From the NCBI GenBank assembly GCA_043802925.1, contig JAZDKP010000173.1:1-7660 (forward strand): 7,660 bases of DNA, read 5' to 3'. The position numbers were made by a program, and so were the translations under genes. Positions 6,008 to 7,660 of this stretch are shown piece after piece. The stretch is from JAZDKP01 sp043802925. GTDB taxonomy: Bacteria > Fibrobacterota > OXYB2-FULL-49-7 > JAEUSG01. Under the pieces are notes generated by a model, which saw only the letters and a list, made by a program, of their open reading frames with translations, searched no databases and had not been told where the DNA came from. Every line of letters begins with the position of its first letter. Position 1 is the stretch's first letter.

Positions 6008-7555
6008 TTATAGACGGATGTCCCATGGCGCGGTGTAGAGTGCGTTCACGCGGAGCTCCTGCGGTTGCGCGTATTTGCCCTGAACCGCGTTTTGGAGGTC
6101 TCCATAGGTTTTTTTGAGCCATTCGTCATTGAGCGTGACGCTTTCGTCGAGGGCCAAAAGCCAGGTATCGGGGAAATAGGAGTTGAGAAGCTTCTTGAGG
6201 GCCCCTGCAAAGCCCGCGGGCGTTATGTTGAAGAGGGCCTTGACATTATCCATTCCGAGGCCCTTGACTGTGTCCATCGCGGCTTTGTCGTACGTATCCA
6301 TCATTAGGAGAAAATCAGAAGGATAGGGAAGCTGTGAAACAATGAATTTCAGCTGCTCCAGCGTAGCGGACGAAAGCTTGCGGCAGTACAGCACATAGGT
6401 CAATTCCTTCATCCGGTCCCAGGGCTTGGGCGGACGCTTGGAAAAGGCCTGGCGCAGGCAGGCCCTGAACCGGTCCGGATCCTTGTCAAACACATTGGAG
6501 ATGCGCTCCTGCTTGTTTTGCGGGAAAAAGTATTCACCTGTAATCGTCTTGATATGGAGAAAATCGGTGTAGAAGGCCATGCGGCGCAGGAGGTCCCAGT
6601 CGATGAGCACGGAAAGGGTCTCGTCGTAGACCCCGGTCTTCTTCAGCAGATCGCGGCAATGGATGAGGCAGGGATGGGGGATGAAATTGGTGCGGCCCAC
6701 GAGAAGGACCTTGTCAAAGTCGTAGGAGTAGTCGACCTGCTTGCCAAGAATTTTCGTATACACCCCCTCGTTCATTTCGCAGTTAACGCGGTACTGATCG
6801 GAATACGCGCCGCCGTATTGCGGGTTCTTTTCCAGGGCTGTGATCAGCGTTTCCACATGGTTGGGATAATAAAGGTCGTCGTCCGCGAGATAGCCGATGT
6901 ACCTGCCCGTGGATTCGAAAATGGCCGTGTTGTACGAATTGCCCGCGCCCATGTTCACGGGTTTGGCCACGTACTTGACGCGGGGGTCGTTAAACCCGGC
7001 CACAATGCCGCTTACATCGCAGCCACCGTCGTTCACCACCACCACCTCGATGTTACGGTAGGTTTGCTTAAGCGCGCTTTCGAGCGCAACGGGCAGCAGT
7101 TTGGGCCGGTTGTAGGTGGCGAGCACGATGGAGCAGAGCGGGCCACGGGCGTCTATGGCCGTGACCGCAGGGGCCGGCGCTGTACCGAGGGCGGACAGGT
7201 CCTTTTCCATGGTTGCCAGTTCCGTATTTTCCGGTTCCAGCCGTTTCAGGGCTTCGAACTGTTCGCGCGCCAGGGCGGTCCGCTTGTCCGACAGATAAAG
7301 CTGGAACAGGTTGCTGTGCGCGTCCGTGTATTCGGGCGCGAGCGCGGTGGCCTTCAAGAATGCGTTTTCCGCTTCCTTGACATAGTTGGCCCGGTACAAG
7401 AGAAACCCGATGTTGTTCCAGGCCACATAGTGGCCCGGGTCTTCACGGAGGACGCTTTCGAGCAGGGTCAGCGCCTTGATTGCGTCCCCTTTTTCCAGCG
7501 TTTCCATGGCCTTTTTATAGTTTGGATCCGCGAGCAGTTCGGAAATGGGTTTCAT
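6008..7555 (-). CDS. TPR-containing family 2 glycosyltransferase
   Basis: A 515-residue protein in two parts. Residues about 12-110 form three tetratricopeptide repeats with the expected A/G/Y/P spacing (for example GHYVAWNNIGFLLY, 41-54). Residues about 139-345 are a GT-A fold family 2 transferase: CSIVLATYNR (141-150), SALKQTYRNIEVVVVNDGG (160-178), NMGAGNSYNTA (201-211), and the metal/nucleotide-sugar motif ADDD (224-227). DETLSVLIDWDLLRRM (311-326) is the usual acidic acceptor-side motif. The last 170 residues are unrecognised. No membrane helix or signal peptide is seen, so it should be cytoplasmic and transfer a sugar to an unknown acceptor; TPRs often bind protein acceptors, as in flagellin or other protein glycosylation, but that is inference. 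The ATG at 7555 is preferred because AGGA (7562-7565) lies 6 bases upstream and the TPR starts just after. The frame stays open further upstream to the window edge, but through AT-rich DNA that reads as low-complexity hydrophobic residues and looks like a promoter. Confidence 0.9.
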   Translation of the reverse strand: MKPISELLADPNYKKAMETLEKGDAIKALTLLESVLREDPGHYVAWNNIGFLLYRANYVKEAENAFLKATALAPEYTDAHSNLFQLYLSDKRTALAREQFEALKRLEPENTELATMEKDLSALGTAPAPAVTAIDARGPLCSIVLATYNRPKLLPVALESALKQTYRNIEVVVVNDGGCDVSGIVAGFNDPRVKYVAKPVNMGAGNSYNTAIFESTGRYIGYLADDDLYYPNHVETLITALEKNPQYGGAYSDQYRVNCEMNEGVYTKILGKQVDYSYDFDKVLLVGRTNFIPHPCLIHCRDLLKKTGVYDETLSVLIDWDLLRRMAFYTDFLHIKTITGEYFFPQNKQERISNVFDKDPDRFRACLRQAFSKRPPKPWDRMKELTYVLYCRKLSSATLEQLKFIVSQLPYPSDFLLMMDTYDKAAMDTVKGLGMDNVKALFNITPAGFAGALKKLLNSYFPDTWLLALDESVTLNDEWLKKTYGDLQNAVQGKYAQPQELRVNALYTAPWDIRL

Positions 7556-7587
7556 GGGCCATCCTAACGATAAAGGGAAGATTTTTA

Positions 7588-7617
7588 AATATATAAAAAC
7601 AGCCGGAAATATGTATA
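7588..7617 (-). promoter_or_regulatory. Promoter candidate for the glycosyltransferase-cstA pair
   Basis: Read on the minus strand, TATACA (7617-7612) matches the -35 consensus at 4 of 6 positions. TATATT (7593-7588) is a good -10, with an 18-base spacer. Transcription would start near 7581, about 26 bases before the ATG, leaving room for the AGGA ribosome site. The DNA is very AT-rich here, so chance matches are likely. Confidence 0.35.
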
Positions 7618-7630
7618 TTAAATTGATATT

Positions 7631-7660
7631 ATGAATGATGCGCTGCAACAGGGTGAAGCC
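7631..7660 (+). CDS. Possible start of a divergent gene, cut by the right edge
   Basis: ATG at 7631 opens a frame reading MNDALQQGEA to the window end. The switch from AT-rich DNA to ordinary composition exactly at this point is suggestive. No Shine-Dalgarno sequence is well placed (the nearest purine run, GGAAA, is over 20 bases upstream), and a second ATG at 7635 opens another frame. Ten codons are too few to identify anything. Confidence 0.2.
   Translation, partial: MNDALQQGEA

Noticed and set aside
6518..7567. A long open frame on the plus strand opposite the glycosyltransferase gene.
   Set aside because: It is the antisense shadow of a GC-rich gene with clear TPR and GT2 motifs; its translation shows no recognisable domain.
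7556..7648. An N-terminal hydrophobic extension of the glycosyltransferase starting from TTG at 7648, which would look like a membrane anchor.
   Set aside because: The hydrophobic residues come from AT-rich promoter-like DNA; the ATG at 7555 has a well-placed AGGA and begins right at the TPR region.

Overview
The window looks like ordinary bacterial chromosome, with compact, mostly single-domain genes and short intergenic gaps. The phylum cannot be fixed from the sequence alone. Base composition varies by gene: hand counts of single 60-base rows gave about 57% GC in the left-edge amylase, 40% in the DUF6629-like gene, 70% in the MFS gene, 40-48% in the Bro-N gene and 60-67% in cstA. No rRNA, tRNA, CRISPR array, insertion sequence or complete mobile element was found.

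Layout. Bases 1-875 (+) hold the 3' two-thirds of a GH57 alpha-amylase-like glycoside hydrolase, cut by the left edge. It is followed after 27 bases by a seven-helix membrane protein of the DUF6629 type (903-1580, +). After a 159-base gap comes a 12-helix MFS transporter (1740-2978, +). Next is a 250-base non-coding stretch unusually rich in small inverted repeats. It ends in an extended -10 promoter candidate, a GC-rich hairpin and a good Shine-Dalgarno site in front of a Bro-N/DinD-like gene (3229-4092, +). On the opposite strand, converging on it, are cstA (4133-5998, -) and a TPR plus GT2 glycosyltransferase (6008-7555, -). These two are separated by only 9 bases and probably form one transcript. 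The right edge is an AT-rich promoter-like region, possibly shared with a divergent gene that starts at 7631.

How the genes work together. There is no single pathway. The amylase is expected to act on internal or storage alpha-glucan, CstA to import pyruvate or peptides during carbon limitation, and the GT2 enzyme to transfer a sugar to an unknown acceptor. The Bro-N gene is the most accessory-looking element: its family is typical of phages and of scattered genomic genes, it differs in composition from its neighbours, and it carries its own structured leader. That leader and the repeat-rich DNA before it are the least explained part of the window. I did not find convincing evidence of a new multi-gene system.
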